A DNA stretch of 64,000 nucleotides from Propionibacteriaceae bacterium (GTDB lineage Bacteria; Actinomycetota; Actinomycetes; Propionibacteriales; Propionibacteriaceae). The first letter of the stretch is position 1. Each line of letters starts with the position of its first letter. Location of the stretch: the NCBI GenBank assembly GCA_031265875.1, contig JAISCA010000004.1, positions 70,031 through 134,030 on the forward strand, given 5' to 3'. Positions 32,851 to 44,026 of this stretch are shown piece after piece. The translations under genes and the position numbers were made by a program. The notes beneath the pieces were generated by a model. That model was not told where the DNA came from. It did not search any database and saw nothing but the letters and a program-made list of their open reading frames with translations.

Positions 32851-33630
32851 GTGAGCCAACGGCGCTGGGGCCGGCGCGATGTCGTGACGGCCGTCCTGAT
32901 CGGGTTGGCGGCCGGACTCCTGTCCGGTCTCTTCGGCATCGGCGGCGGCACCATCATCGTGCCGGCCTTGGTCTGGTGCGGGTTGAGCCAGCGTCAAGCC
33001 GCCGCCACCTCCTTGGCCGCCATCGTGCCCACCTCGATGGCCGCCGTCATCCCCTACATCCTGGCCGGCCGGGTGGCTTGGGCGGCGGCCGCTCTCTTGG
33101 TGGTCGGCGTCGTCGCCGGGGCCCGTATCGGCGCCCACTGGCTGGCCCGACTGCCGGAGCGGGTGCTGCGTTGGGGCTTCGTCGGCTTCCTGGCCCTGGT
33201 GGCCGTCAGCCAGTTCCTGTTCACGCCCCAACGCGACGGGACCATCGACTTGAATTGGGCCAGCGGCGCCGGACTGGTCGGGCTGGGGCTGCTGACCGGC
33301 GTCTTGGCCGCCCTGCTCGGCGTCGGCGGCGGGGTCGTGGTGGTGCCGTCGCTGTCCCTCGTCTTCGGGGCCTCCGACTTGATCGCCCGGGGCACCTCGC
33401 TGCTGATGATGCTGCCGGGAGCGGTCTCAGGCACCTTGAAGAACTCCCAGAACAAGCTGGTCGACCTCAAGGCGGCCGCTCTGATCGGCCTGCCCGCCAT
33501 CGCCATGACCCCCTTCGGCAGCCAGCTGGCGGAGGCTCTGAGCGCACGGCTCAACACCGTCCTATTCGGGATCTACGTCTTAGCCCTGCTAGCGCGCAGC
33601 GTCTTCGTAGCCCTACGACGCCCGGCCTGA
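32851..33630 (+). CDS. TauE/SafE-family membrane permease
   Basis: The 259-residue protein has about eight hydrophobic segments with duplicated halves, each starting with a Gly-rich motif: GLLSGLFGIGGGTIIVPALV near residue 22 and GVLAALLGVGGGVVVVPSL near residue 150. These repeats are diagnostic of the TauE/SafE (DUF81) sulfite/organosulfonate exporter family. GTG 32851 is the best start. Its role and substrate are unknown; it is one of the plus-strand genes inserted between fusA and tuf. Confidence 0.85.
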   Translation: MSQRRWGRRDVVTAVLIGLAAGLLSGLFGIGGGTIIVPALVWCGLSQRQAAATSLAAIVPTSMAAVIPYILAGRVAWAAAALLVVGVVAGARIGAHWLARLPERVLRWGFVGFLALVAVSQFLFTPQRDGTIDLNWASGAGLVGLGLLTGVLAALLGVGGGVVVVPSLSLVFGASDLIARGTSLLMMLPGAVSGTLKNSQNKLVDLKAAALIGLPAIAMTPFGSQLAEALSARLNTVLFGIYVLALLARSVFVALRRPA

Positions 33631-33645
33631 GCCGACGGGGTCCCC

Positions 33646-33675
33646 TTGAGAACGGCTCGGGCCCGCCAGTAGAGT
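33646..33675 (+). promoter_or_regulatory. Promoter for the duplicated leader and lipoprotein gene
   Basis: TTGAGA (33646-33651) and TAGAGT (33670-33675) with an 18-base spacer precede the first leader copy. The second copy retains the TAGAGT but not a clear minus 35 element, so this is probably the stronger start site. Confidence 0.5.
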
Positions 33676-33747
33676 TGAGCCCGACCAGGGGTCAGACCCT
33701 GTGTTCCTGCGTCAGACCAAGGGAGTCGTCATGGAACCCTGGATCAG
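33666..33747 (+). repeat. Leader duplication, copy 1 (82 bp)
   Basis: Bases 33666-33747 are repeated at 33825-33906 with exactly the same internal spacing (offset 159) and high identity. It runs from CCAGTAGAGTTGAGCC to ATGGAACCCTGGATCAG, including an ATG. Confidence 0.85.
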
Positions 33748-33820
33748 TCATGTGAGTTCGTCTAACGCTGCGGCAATCACCCCCCCCCCGGCCAGGGGTG
33801 CCGCTGGAGGACATTTCTAG
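33731..33820 (+). pseudogene. Short ORF from the duplicated lipoprotein start, containing a C10 tract
   Basis: The ATG inside leader copy 1 opens a 29-codon frame (MEPWISHVSSSN...HF) with the same first six residues as the lipoprotein at 33890, then ends at TAG 33818. A run of ten C residues spans 33780-33789. Loss of one C would extend the frame to the TAA at 33888, which overlaps the real ATG (TAATG). It is probably a relic of a duplicated start, but could be a phase-variable leader. Confidence 0.45.
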
Positions 33821-33824
33821 ACCC

Positions 33825-33906
33825 CCAGTAGAGTTGAGCCTGACCAGGGGTCAAAGCCCTGTGTTCCTCGTCCAGACAAGGGAGTCGTAATGGAACCCTG
33901 GATCAG
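33825..33906 (+). repeat. Leader duplication, copy 2 (82 bp)
   Basis: Copy attached to the intact lipoprotein gene. It contains the ATG 33890 and the identical upstream AAGGGAGTCGT ribosome binding region. Confidence 0.85.
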
Positions 33907-34357
33907 CTCTGTGGACCCGTCTCAAGCCGCAGTTCGAACCAGCCCCCGCCGCGCCTGGCTGGTCGGAGCGTTGGCCGTCGTAGTGGTCTGTCTAACTCTG
34001 TTGACCGGCTGCGCCGGCGACCGCCATCTCAACGGCGACTGGGAGTTGGGGGCGGGAGGTGGTCGTTTGCGGACCGCCCCAGGCGGTGGCGCCGCTCCTT
34101 TGACCGGGCTGTCCGGCCTCAGGATCGACGGCGACCAAGCCACGGTCCTGGTACAGGATTCCAGCGGTGGATTCGTGCCCGCCATCGAGAGCTTAACCCT
34201 CACCACCGATGACGGCCGTCTGACCCTGATGACCCCCGACGACCAGATCGTGACGGCCTACGACGACGTCCTCTTCACGGGCGCCTACTGGTTCAACAAC
34301 GGCGCCCTCGTCCTCGAATTGGACGACGGCGCCCACATCATCTTCCTGCCCCTTTAG
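33890..34357 (+). CDS. Putative lipoprotein of unknown function
   Basis: The 155-residue product has an N-terminal leader with basic residues, a hydrophobic stretch (AWLVGALAVVVVCLTLLTGC) and a lipobox ending in Cys near residue 42, so it is probably a lipoprotein although the cytoplasmic leader is long. The mature part is rich in Gly, Asp and beta-prone residues (DGDQATVLVQDSSG, GAYWFNNGALVLELDDGAHIIFL) with no recognised domain. AAGGGAG precedes the ATG. It lies just upstream of the proline-rich membrane protein, 65 bases away, and may be cotranscribed with it. Confidence 0.7.
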   Translation: MEPWISSVDPSQAAVRTSPRRAWLVGALAVVVVCLTLLTGCAGDRHLNGDWELGAGGGRLRTAPGGGAAPLTGLSGLRIDGDQATVLVQDSSGGFVPAIESLTLTTDDGRLTLMTPDDQIVTAYDDVLFTGAYWFNNGALVLELDDGAHIIFLPL

Positions 34358-34422
34358 ACACTCAGACACCCGCTGTCGAACCGTCCGCCCAAGCGAGACC
34401 GTCACCTGAGAGGAGTCCAGCT

Positions 34423-36729
34423 ATGACTCAGGACCCCACTGCCCAGCCGGATGGGACGGTCGGACCGGCCTTCGATCCCCCACCTGCCACCGAGCCGATC
34501 CCGCCCCATCCGACCTACCCGGGACCGCCCGCCGGGCCACCGGCCGATCCCGCCGGCTGGCCTCCGTCCGGCCCGGCTGCCGCCAGCCCGGAGGCGACTC
34601 CACCCGCTAGTTGGCCGCCCTCGGCCCCGACCGGTGGCCCCCAGCCCGTGGCCCCAGGCCCCGAGACGGGCTGGACTCCGTCGGTCCAACCCCCCGCCCA
34701 GCCTCAGGCCAACGCCAGTCCAACCGACCCAGCCTGGGCCGCCGGCCCGCCGCCCGCTCCCGCCGATTGGCCGCCCAGCGCCCCCAGCCTCCCCAGCGCG
34801 CCGACCGGCTGGCCGCCTGCTCAGGGAGACCCCAACGCCGCACCGACTGGCTGGCTCCCAGCCCCAGGGGACTCCACCGCCGCCACCGCCAGCTGGCCCC
34901 CAGCCCAGAGCGACCCCAACGCTCCCACCGGCTGGCCGCCCCACCAACCGACCGGACCTGACGCCGCACCCACCGGCTGGACCACGCCCGAACAGTCCTG
35001 GCCCCCGGCCGACCCCAACGCTCCGACCGGCTGGGAGTCAACCCCAGGGGCGTCCAGCGCCGCTCCCGCCGGTTGGCCACCCGCCCAAGGAGACCCCAAC
35101 GCCGCACCCACTGGCTGGCAACCAGCTCAAGGGGACCCCAACGCCGCCGGTTGGCCACCCGCCCAAGGGGGGCCCGGCGCCCCCACCGGTTGGCAACCCG
35201 CCCCCAGTGATCCCAACGCCGCCACTGGCTGGCATCAGGGCGCTCCCAACACCGCCCCACCGGGCTGGCCGCCGGCCGACCCCAATCAAGCCGGTGGCGC
35301 TTGGGCCCAGGCCGGCCCCCCGGCGACCGGCCCTCAGACCGCCCCGCCCGGTTGGGGACCGAACGCCCCCGTCGGCCCGGCTCAGACCGGAGCCAAGCCG
35401 AAGGGAATCCAACTGAAGAAGCCGGCCAAGATCGCCGCCTTGGCCACCGCCGCCGTCGTCGTGCTGGCCGGAGTCGGCCTGGGCGGCGCCGCCTTGGCCG
35501 GAGTCGGCCCCCTGGCCGGTCCGCGCTCCGGCCCGGATCTGTCCCCCATGGAGCAGGCTTACATCGATCTGGCCGTCGACCTCGACCCGGCGGTACGCGT
35601 CCAGCTCGATTACACCCAGGACGTGGACGCCTTGGTCATATTGGGCTTGGAGACCGCCACCCAACCCCATTTGAACGAACTCGGCTCCGCCGTCAAACAA
35701 GCCTTGGACGGACAGGACGCCTTCATCTTCTTATACGACCCCACGGTCGAGCTGATAGAGGCCTTGGCCGGCCTCCAGACCTCTTCGCTCAAGCTGGCCG
35801 TCACCCGAGGCGTCGACCCCTCGGAACTGATCTCCGCTTTCGTCCGGTCCAATGTGACCGCCTTGATGCTGGAGGAATTGCTCCTCCCCAGCGGGACCAG
35901 CACCTTCGACTCCGTCACCCATCTCAGCTTCTTCAACCCCACCCTGCGGGGTTTGGAGCTGGCCACCAGTCTCTTCCCCAACCTGACCTCGCTCTCGGTC
36001 GGCTGTGAGGATGACAAGGTGGAATACTGGCGAGCCACCAGCTTGGAGCGCACCAGCCATTTGACCAACCTCAACGTCGGGGCCGGTCACGGCCTCTGGT
36101 ATGACCCGGCTTGGCTGCCGGAGGAGACCACGGTCGACGCCGAGTCGCTGGCCCTGTGGCTGGTCGACCACCCGTACACCATCAAGGCCTTCAACGGCCA
36201 GCCCCTGGTCGGCTTCAAACTGACCGTCTCCCAGAGCGATCTGCACTCCTACCGGGCCTGGTCCTTGCGGGAGTTCACCAGCGAGATCCTGAGCGACGAG
36301 GCCCCCGCCTACCAACCCGGTCCCGGCGAGTTCGGACTGAGCGGCGGCTTGGCCGTCACCTTGAAGAGCCCGCCCAGTGGCTGGAGCGACTCGCACCAGG
36401 CTGCCGCCTCCGGCCAGGAATACCACGGCTTGCCGGCCGACCGGCTGGCCCAGGTGCCCGAGGACCTGCGTTTCATCGCTCAGATCACGCTTAGAGCCGG
36501 TCCTCAGGAGGGCAATAACATCTACCGCAATAGCGCCGGCGAAATCACCGGCCTAGCCCTCTACGGATTGACCTCGGTCCAGGTCTTCGATCTGACCGAC
36601 CACATCGCCTACGCCGCCGTCGACACTGGTTCGTCGCCGGCCCCGGACCGCGTCTACAGCAACGGCGACCACCACGGTCCGATGCTGCCCCAGACCGCCG
36701 TCGACCGACTGATCGCCAGCTTGATCTGA
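34423..36729 (+). CDS. Large proline-rich repeat membrane protein
   Basis: The 768-residue product has three parts. Residues 1-325 are an unstructured Pro/Ala/Gly/Trp region with about a dozen imperfect repeats of the type PTGWPPAQGDPNA (roughly residues 125-300). A single membrane segment follows (about residues 338-365, AALATAAVVVLAGVGLGGAALAG). The last 400 residues are presumably extracellular, with leucine-rich-like lines (VTHLSFFNPTLRGLELATSLFPNLTSLSVGCED..TSHLTNLNVGAG) and no named domain. A Pro-rich cytoplasmic arm with a single helix and an outside domain is a common sensor or cell-envelope layout in actinobacteria. Function unknown. Confidence 0.75.
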   Translation: MTQDPTAQPDGTVGPAFDPPPATEPIPPHPTYPGPPAGPPADPAGWPPSGPAAASPEATPPASWPPSAPTGGPQPVAPGPETGWTPSVQPPAQPQANASPTDPAWAAGPPPAPADWPPSAPSLPSAPTGWPPAQGDPNAAPTGWLPAPGDSTAATASWPPAQSDPNAPTGWPPHQPTGPDAAPTGWTTPEQSWPPADPNAPTGWESTPGASSAAPAGWPPAQGDPNAAPTGWQPAQGDPNAAGWPPAQGGPGAPTGWQPAPSDPNAATGWHQGAPNTAPPGWPPADPNQAGGAWAQAGPPATGPQTAPPGWGPNAPVGPAQTGAKPKGIQLKKPAKIAALATAAVVVLAGVGLGGAALAGVGPLAGPRSGPDLSPMEQAYIDLAVDLDPAVRVQLDYTQDVDALVILGLETATQPHLNELGSAVKQALDGQDAFIFLYDPTVELIEALAGLQTSSLKLAVTRGVDPSELISAFVRSNVTALMLEELLLPSGTSTFDSVTHLSFFNPTLRGLELATSLFPNLTSLSVGCEDDKVEYWRATSLERTSHLTNLNVGAGHGLWYDPAWLPEETTVDAESLALWLVDHPYTIKAFNGQPLVGFKLTVSQSDLHSYRAWSLREFTSEILSDEAPAYQPGPGEFGLSGGLAVTLKSPPSGWSDSHQAAASGQEYHGLPADRLAQVPEDLRFIAQITLRAGPQEGNNIYRNSAGEITGLALYGLTSVQVFDLTDHIAYAAVDTGSSPAPDRVYSNGDHHGPMLPQTAVDRLIASLI

Positions 36730-36731
36730 AC

Positions 36732-36759
36732 CGGACCGGCCGCTGGGGCCGGTGGTCCG
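36732..36759. terminator. Bidirectional hairpin between convergent genes
   Basis: CGGACCGGCC (36732-36741) pairs with GGCCGGTGGTCCG (36747-36759) between the ends of the plus-strand Pro-rich gene and minus-strand fusA. It lacks T tracts. Confidence 0.45.
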
Positions 36760-36775
36760 TACGACTAGTGGGCTG

Positions 36776-38893
<2,118 letters not shown>

Positions 38894-39036
38894 GATTGAT
38901 CCTCACTCACTTGACATCTTCATACGGGAATACGGCTGACGGCGGAGCGTTCGGCGCCACCGTCGGTCGGAGCGGACATGGGCACACCCCCGGACCATCC
39001 GGCGGATGGTGCCGAGGGTGCTTCAAAGGCCGGCTG

Positions 39037-39510
39037 TCACCAGCGATAGTGGGCGAAGGCGCGGTTGGCCTCCGCCATCTTGTGGGTGTCCTCGCGTCGC
39101 TTGACTGAGGCGCCCAAGCCGTTGGCGGCGTCGAGAATCTCGTTCCGCAGCCGCTCGGCCATGGTCTTCTCGCGGCGGGCGCGGGAGAAGGAGACCAGCC
39201 AGCGCATGGCCAAGGTGTTGGCCCTAGCCGGCTTGACTTCGATCGGCACCTGGTAAGTGGCGCCGCCGACCCGCCGCGACTTGACCTCGATGCCGGGGCG
39301 GACGTTGTCCAGAGCCCGTTTCAAGGTGGCCACGGGATCAGCCCCATCGGTCTTCTCCCGGGTGCCTTCCAGGGCGGTGTAGACGATGTGCTGGGCCACG
39401 GTCTTCTTGCCGTTGAGAAGGATCTTGCTGACCAGCTGCGACACCAGCGGTGAGCCGTAGACCGGATCGACCACGACGGGGCGCTTGGGCGCCGGTCCCT
39501 TCCTGGGCAT
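39037..39510 (-). CDS. rpsG: 30S ribosomal protein S7
   Basis: S7 organises the 3' domain of 16S rRNA. The 157-residue sequence [20 protein letters not shown]...[21 protein letters not shown]...[14 protein letters not shown]...[19 protein letters not shown]...NRAFAHYRW matches S7 along its length. The start codon overlaps the rpsL stop by one base (TAATG), indicating coupling. It is followed by fusA after 143 bases. Confidence 0.97.
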   Translation of the reverse strand: MPRKGPAPKRPVVVDPVYGSPLVSQLVSKILLNGKKTVAQHIVYTALEGTREKTDGADPVATLKRALDNVRPGIEVKSRRVGGATYQVPIEVKPARANTLAMRWLVSFSRARREKTMAERLRNEILDAANGLGASVKRREDTHKMAEANRAFAHYRW

Positions 39511-39881
39511 TACTTCTCCTTCTTCGCGCCGTAGCGGCTACGAGCTTGCTTGCGGTCCTTGACCGCTTGGGTGTCGAGGGCGCCCCGGATGATCTTGTAG
39601 CGCACACCGGGCAGGTCCTTGACCCGGCCGCCCCGGACCAAGACCATCGAGTGCTCCTGCAGATTGTGACCGACGCCTGGGATGTAGGCCGTCACCTCGA
39701 CCGAGCTGGACAAGCGGACACGGGCCACCTTGCGCAAGGCCGAGTTCGGCTTCTTGGGCGTCGTGGTGTAGACGCGCGTGCAGACCCCGCGCCGCTGAGG
39801 CGAGCCCTTGAGGGCAGGGGTCTTCGTCTTGCTGACCTTGTCGGTCCGACCCTTGCGGACCAACTGCTGAATCGTGGGCAC
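39510..39881 (-). CDS. rpsL: 30S ribosomal protein S12
   Basis: S12 is part of the decoding centre. The 123-residue protein has the hallmark [46 protein letters not shown] and RYGAKK motifs. The lysines in KKPNS and VKDLPG, where changes cause streptomycin resistance, are wild type. GTG 39881 is used ([12 protein letters not shown]). It leads the str operon with rpsG and fusA. Confidence 0.97.
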   Translation of the reverse strand: MPTIQQLVRKGRTDKVSKTKTPALKGSPQRRGVCTRVYTTTPKKPNSALRKVARVRLSSSVEVTAYIPGVGHNLQEHSMVLVRGGRVKDLPGVRYKIIRGALDTQAVKDRKQARSRYGAKKEK

Positions 39882-40208
39882 CTGGGAATTTCTCTTTCCG
39901 TGTGTCGCTGGATCGCTCCAGTTGCGTTGTGCGAGCCACCCCCAAGACGCTGCCGCGTCTTATGAGACTGGTTCCGAGCGGCCCACGTCGAACACGGACC
40001 GCAGCGGGTGAGACGTCGCCCGCCGCCCGGATCACGTTGTGGTCGCTGGCGCAGCACGCGCCGAGCCCGGTGGACCGGACCGGGAACCAAGGTTAGTCCA
40101 CCGGCCGGGCATCGGTCAAAGTCGGGTCGGCCGCCTAGACGATCGGACCGTCTGCGAGCCGGTTGGAGCCAGGTCACAGACACCCCCCACGGGGTCTGAG
40201 ACAGACCA
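39882..40208. other. 327-base promoter region of the str operon
   Basis: No gene is seen. It contains the str promoter on the minus strand and a 5' leader of about 200 bases. The region near 40180-40205 (CCCCCCACGGGGTC) may form a short hairpin at the end of the neighbouring glycosidase-like gene. Confidence 0.5.
40090..40119 (-). promoter_or_regulatory. Promoter of the rpsL-rpsG-fusA operon
   Basis: On the minus strand TTGACC (40114-40119) and TAACCT (40090-40095) are 18 bases apart, an acceptable actinobacterial sigma-70 promoter. The leader to GTG 39881 is about 200 bases. Confidence 0.55.
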
Positions 40209-42236
40209 TCAGGGCAGACGGGCCACCCGGTCGGCCAGGGCCGGCCAAGCCAGGCTGAAACCGGGCCGGTCCTCGGAACCGTCCCAACCGGCCGCCATCA
40301 GGCCGACCGCCAGCAGCAGGCCGCCGTTGCCGGTCAGGTCGCTGGACTGATCCGGGCCACTCCAGTGATGGCCGTTGGGCAGGTAGGACTGGTCCACCGG
40401 CGCGGACTGGCCCGGAGCGCCGGGGGGCGGCCCCAGCAGGGCGGTCCAAGCCAAGTCAGGGCGATGCAGCCGGGTGGCCGTCATCGCCACCAGGGGACGG
40501 TCCCAGCCGGACCGGACGCTGGCCCAGGGCCAGTGGTCGAGCACCCCGTCCAAAGTGGCGGTCATGACCGACTCGTCGATCAGGCCGCAGCGGGGAGCCA
40601 GCCCCAGGGCGCCGAGGTGGAGGGGGTGGCCGCCGGGCGCCGGACCCGGGCCGGGACAGCCACCGGGGCCCCAGCCCAGGCTGGGATAGACGCCCATGAC
40701 CGGCGCCGGGGCCTGCAAGCGCTCAGCCGCCGCCCGCCAAGCCTGGGCCAGATCGGCCCGGCCCGACCGCTCGGCCCAGACGGCGGCGCAGCCCAGGCCC
40801 CAGCGCCACCAAGCCGCCTCGAAGGTCGGGTCGGCGAGCGGGTCGACGGCGGCTAGCTCCGCTAGTGGCCGGCCCGGCACAGCGCAGAGGGCCTGGTCCG
40901 GCTCTCCCCCGGTCTCGATCTGGGCCACCATGTGCTCGGCCGTGGCCAAGACCAAGGGCCCCCAGCGCAGGACCTGGTCCCGCGTCGGATGGGCCCGGTA
41001 GGCCAACTCGGCCAGATAGATCGGATTGACTTGCGACCAGGCCCGCCGGGGCCTGTCCCCTCGACCCCCGAGTTGGTCGAGGGACCGCCCCTGGGCTGGG
41101 TCGAGCAGCTGAGCCGGGTCGTCCCAGAGGCGGTCCGGCTCAGCTTGGGAGGGCCAATGAGCCCCGTGGGAACCGATCCGGCCCGCTTGCTCCAGGGCCT
41201 GGTCGAGGCGGTCGCCGTACCAGGTCAGGATCGGCTCGAGCAGCTCTGGTCGACCCCACTGGGCGAAGTTGGCGTACTGCCAGACATGGCTCGTCAAATC
41301 GATCGGACGGCCCTCGGCGGCCTGGGTCAAACCGCCCGGTGGGACCGGCCGGCGACCGGCCTGGTTGATCCGCACCAGGTATTGGCTCAGCAGCACCCGT
41401 CGCTCCAACTCGGCCGCTTGGGGCTGTTCCGAGTTGGACAGGTCGAGGGCGCCGCCGCTGTGCCAGTAGGCCCGCCAATCCAAGGCGGTGCTGGCCAGAC
41501 AGTCGTCGACCGACGCCGACGGCGGCGGCGGTTGGCTGGCGAAGGCGATGACGGCCTCCAACCAGTCCGAGGCCCGGGGCAGGACGCCGTCGGTCCAGGC
41601 CGGAACGGGCCAGCCGGCTTGGCGGCGCAGCACGAAATCATGGTCGCCGACCTGGGTCAGGCTGGCTCCGGGAGCGGTCAGACGCAGCCAGTAGACGACG
41701 TCGCCCAGGGCGTGCTCGATCAGCCAGCCGGCCGCGTCGGGCAAGACGGTGCTACGGGCCCGTCCGCCGCCCGCCCCGGCCGACCGCAGGCGGAGCGGCA
41801 GGGTCAGACGTAAACCGGCCCGCTGGGAGCCGATCTGAGCCAGCCGGACGACCAAGGCGTCGGTGCGGCTGTCGACCAGGCAATGGACTACGTGACGCAC
41901 CCGTCCCAAGACGAAGCGGGAGACCAACAGGCCCAGGCTGAGGTCGAGCGTCTGCTCGGTCTGACGCAGCTCGTCCGGACCGCAGCCGGGGTCCAAATCG
42001 AGGCCGACCCGGCCCAACGGGGCGGGCCGGCCGGCGAACCAGCCCCATTCCGCCATGGTCGTCAACAGGGTCGAGCCGGGTCCGGCCGGGTAGGCGCGGG
42101 GGAAGGTCTGCAGACCGGTCAGATCCATCGCCGCCGCCAACGAGCCGTTGCCGAGTTGGAGGGGTGACCTGGGATCGATGGCCCGGATATGGGGCGAGTG
42201 CCGCCGTAGCAAGGCCAGTCGGTTGACGTGGTCCAT
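40209..42236 (-). CDS. Six-hairpin glycosidase-like protein
   Basis: The 675-residue soluble protein begins MDHVNRLALLRRHSPHIRAIDPRSPLQLGNGSLAAAMDLTGLQTFP, which matches the start of a bacterial family of glycosidase-like proteins (RHNP...DPxSPLsVGNGEFAFtaDvTGLQTF). The middle and C-terminal parts are helical with repeated Trp-rich helices (WQYANFAQWGRPELLEPILTWYGDRLDQAL, FEAAWWRWGLGCAAVWAERSG), consistent with an (alpha/alpha)6 barrel. No signal peptide. Substrate and catalytic acids are not clear from the sequence. It is a lone gene between rpsL and the AztD-like gene. Confidence 0.7.
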   Translation of the reverse strand: MDHVNRLALLRRHSPHIRAIDPRSPLQLGNGSLAAAMDLTGLQTFPRAYPAGPGSTLLTTMAEWGWFAGRPAPLGRVGLDLDPGCGPDELRQTEQTLDLSLGLLVSRFVLGRVRHVVHCLVDSRTDALVVRLAQIGSQRAGLRLTLPLRLRSAGAGGGRARSTVLPDAAGWLIEHALGDVVYWLRLTAPGASLTQVGDHDFVLRRQAGWPVPAWTDGVLPRASDWLEAVIAFASQPPPPSASVDDCLASTALDWRAYWHSGGALDLSNSEQPQAAELERRVLLSQYLVRINQAGRRPVPPGGLTQAAEGRPIDLTSHVWQYANFAQWGRPELLEPILTWYGDRLDQALEQAGRIGSHGAHWPSQAEPDRLWDDPAQLLDPAQGRSLDQLGGRGDRPRRAWSQVNPIYLAELAYRAHPTRDQVLRWGPLVLATAEHMVAQIETGGEPDQALCAVPGRPLAELAAVDPLADPTFEAAWWRWGLGCAAVWAERSGRADLAQAWRAAAERLQAPAPVMGVYPSLGWGPGGCPGPGPAPGGHPLHLGALGLAPRCGLIDESVMTATLDGVLDHWPWASVRSGWDRPLVAMTATRLHRPDLAWTALLGPPPGAPGQSAPVDQSYLPNGHHWSGPDQSSDLTGNGGLLLAVGLMAAGWDGSEDRPGFSLAWPALADRVARLP

Positions 42237-42612
42237 GCTCTCCTATTCTCAGCCACCGTGCCGGATGGCCGCGCCGTCTAATGTCGCAGTGTCGAAGGGC
42301 CGCGGTGTCGAAGTGCCGCCGGCGCAACTTTACCCTGGCCCCGCTGAGCCCGCCGCGCGCCCCGGTCGGTCGACGGCTTCCGGCCCTCGTCATCGTCCGA
42401 TCGAATAGCGACCCTCGTCCTCGGCCGGGTCGAACAGCGCCCCTCGGCGGACCGCGTCCAGCCGTCCCGACCGAACGGCGCCAGACTCTCTAACGACACC
42501 GCTGGGGCCGAGGCGCCTGATTGGCGCCCGGCCCCAGCGGCTCCCGCGCTGACTCAGTCCGGTTGGCTGGACCGGACCGTCACGACGCGACTAGACGGCG
42601 AGGATGGGCCGT
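42237..42612. other. 376-base intergenic region
   Basis: No gene is seen. It includes a strong terminator (42499-42540) after the AztD-like gene and a GC-rich stretch upstream of the glycosidase gene with repeated CGAATAGCG / CGAACAGCG / CGAACGGCG motifs around 42400-42480. Confidence 0.4.
42499..42540 (-). terminator. Long hairpin after the AztD-like gene
   Basis: CCGCTGGGGCCG and CGGCCCCAGCGG form 12 perfect base pairs, extended by an internal GGCGCC pair around TGATT. It lies 73 bases past the stop of the AztD-like gene on its strand and is followed by TGTCGTTAG. Confidence 0.6.
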
Positions 42613-43908
42613 CTAATCATCGGCATGTTCATCGTCGTCGTGATCGTGTCCGCCGCCGCCATCACCGCTGACGCCGGTGATCTCGTTGGGGACATGAGCC
42701 AGATCCACAGTTCTCCAGATCTCGCCGCTCTTGGGATAGACCACATAGAGCTTCCTAGCCGCGGGATCGGTGATGTACGCCATGCCGTCGAGCATGGTGA
42801 GGCTGGGGCGGGGCTCCTGCCACTGCTCCGGCGCGGTCCAGGCCGGCAGGACGGGGTAGGAGGCGGTCACCGCCCGGCTGACCGGGTCGATGACGTGAAG
42901 GCTGCCGTCGGCGCCCAGGACCAGGGCGGCGCCGTCGTCGTCACGGGCCAGGGAGTGGTTGCTGTAGGAGACGCCCTCAGGCAGGCTGACGACGAACAAT
43001 TGGCCACTGACGGTGTCAGTCAGGCTGACCTGGTTGACGGGCTGGTCCGGATCAGAGGTGTAGTCGCCCAGGACCACGGCGGAAGCCTCGGAGCCGGCCA
43101 GGGCGCTGATCTGACCGGGGCCACTGGGCGAGGCGATCTTGCTGAAGAGACCGGCTCGATAGACCAAGACGCCGTCTTGGCAGCCGAAAACGACCGCCTC
43201 CCCGGCCGCCACCGCCTCACCGTGGACGCCTGGGCATTGGTCGCTTAAGCTCAGCGTCTGGCCGGCGCCGTCCACGGCCTGGACCGTGGAACGGGACTGG
43301 GCGGTGCCCTCGGTCACCAGTAGGACGCCGTCGCCCAACTGGACCGCCACACCGTGGTGGGGGGAGTCGGCGGTATACGAGCGGCGGGGCGCGTCGGGAT
43401 CGCCGATCTCGTCCGCCTCGATCACGGTGACCTGCCCGGAGCCGTCGTCGAAGAGGACGGTCTGGTCGTCGTGCACCACGACGTGGCCGGGCGTCTGGGC
43501 GGCGAAGACGTGGTCGGTCAGAGCGGGCGCGGTGACGTAATAGTGGGAGTGCCCGCCGTGCGGCACGCCGTAAGCGCCGAGGTCGAGCAGCTGGAAGCCA
43601 GCGCTGGTCGAGACCAGCAGATGACGGCCGTCGCCGGCCGGGTTGAGCCGGTTGAAGCCGGCCAGGGGGATGTCCGCCAAGGTCTCCAGACTATTGGCGT
43701 CCAGGACGGCGATGCCGCCGTCATAGGTGTAGGCGATCCGGGCTTGGGCGGCCGCCACCTCGGTGGCGCCCGGGGCCTCAGTGTCTGGGCTGGAGGATGG
43801 GTCACCGGCCGGGGCGTCGGCCCCGCAACCGGCTAGGACGGCGGCCAGAGCCGCCGCCAACAGCGGTCCGACGATTCGTCCTCGGCTGGTCTGAGTGGTC
43901 GTCTTCAT
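42613..43908 (-). CDS. aztD: AztD-like periplasmic zinc metallochaperone (beta-propeller lipoprotein)
   Basis: AztD proteins are seven-bladed propellers that store or deliver zinc to the AztABC importer. The N-terminus is a lipoprotein signal with LAGC (Cys near residue 28). The propeller shows GGIAVLDANSLETLADIPL, a His-rich loop GVPHGGHSHYYV, TADSPHHGVAV, DQCPGVHGEAV and CQDGVLVY. The C-terminus DGGGGHDHDDDEHADD is a metal-binding tail. These His patterns match AztD. The AztABC transporter is not in the window. A palindrome at 44027-44045 upstream resembles a Fur/Zur box. The exact identification needs a search. Confidence 0.7.
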   Translation of the reverse strand: MKTTTQTSRGRIVGPLLAAALAAVLAGCGADAPAGDPSSSPDTEAPGATEVAAAQARIAYTYDGGIAVLDANSLETLADIPLAGFNRLNPAGDGRHLLVSTSAGFQLLDLGAYGVPHGGHSHYYVTAPALTDHVFAAQTPGHVVVHDDQTVLFDDGSGQVTVIEADEIGDPDAPRRSYTADSPHHGVAVQLGDGVLLVTEGTAQSRSTVQAVDGAGQTLSLSDQCPGVHGEAVAAGEAVVFGCQDGVLVYRAGLFSKIASPSGPGQISALAGSEASAVVLGDYTSDPDQPVNQVSLTDTVSGQLFVVSLPEGVSYSNHSLARDDDGAALVLGADGSLHVIDPVSRAVTASYPVLPAWTAPEQWQEPRPSLTMLDGMAYITDPAARKLYVVYPKSGEIWRTVDLAHVPNEITGVSGDGGGGHDHDDDEHADD

Positions 43909-44026
43909 GAATCAGGTGGCCGACTCGGTCGTCGGCCCACTCCTTCCTATGTCGATCGGCTAGTCCTGATCGGGCAGTCCAAGTCGCCCCGGCTGGTCTG
44001 GGCGGAACGACGCCCTCACGCTAACA

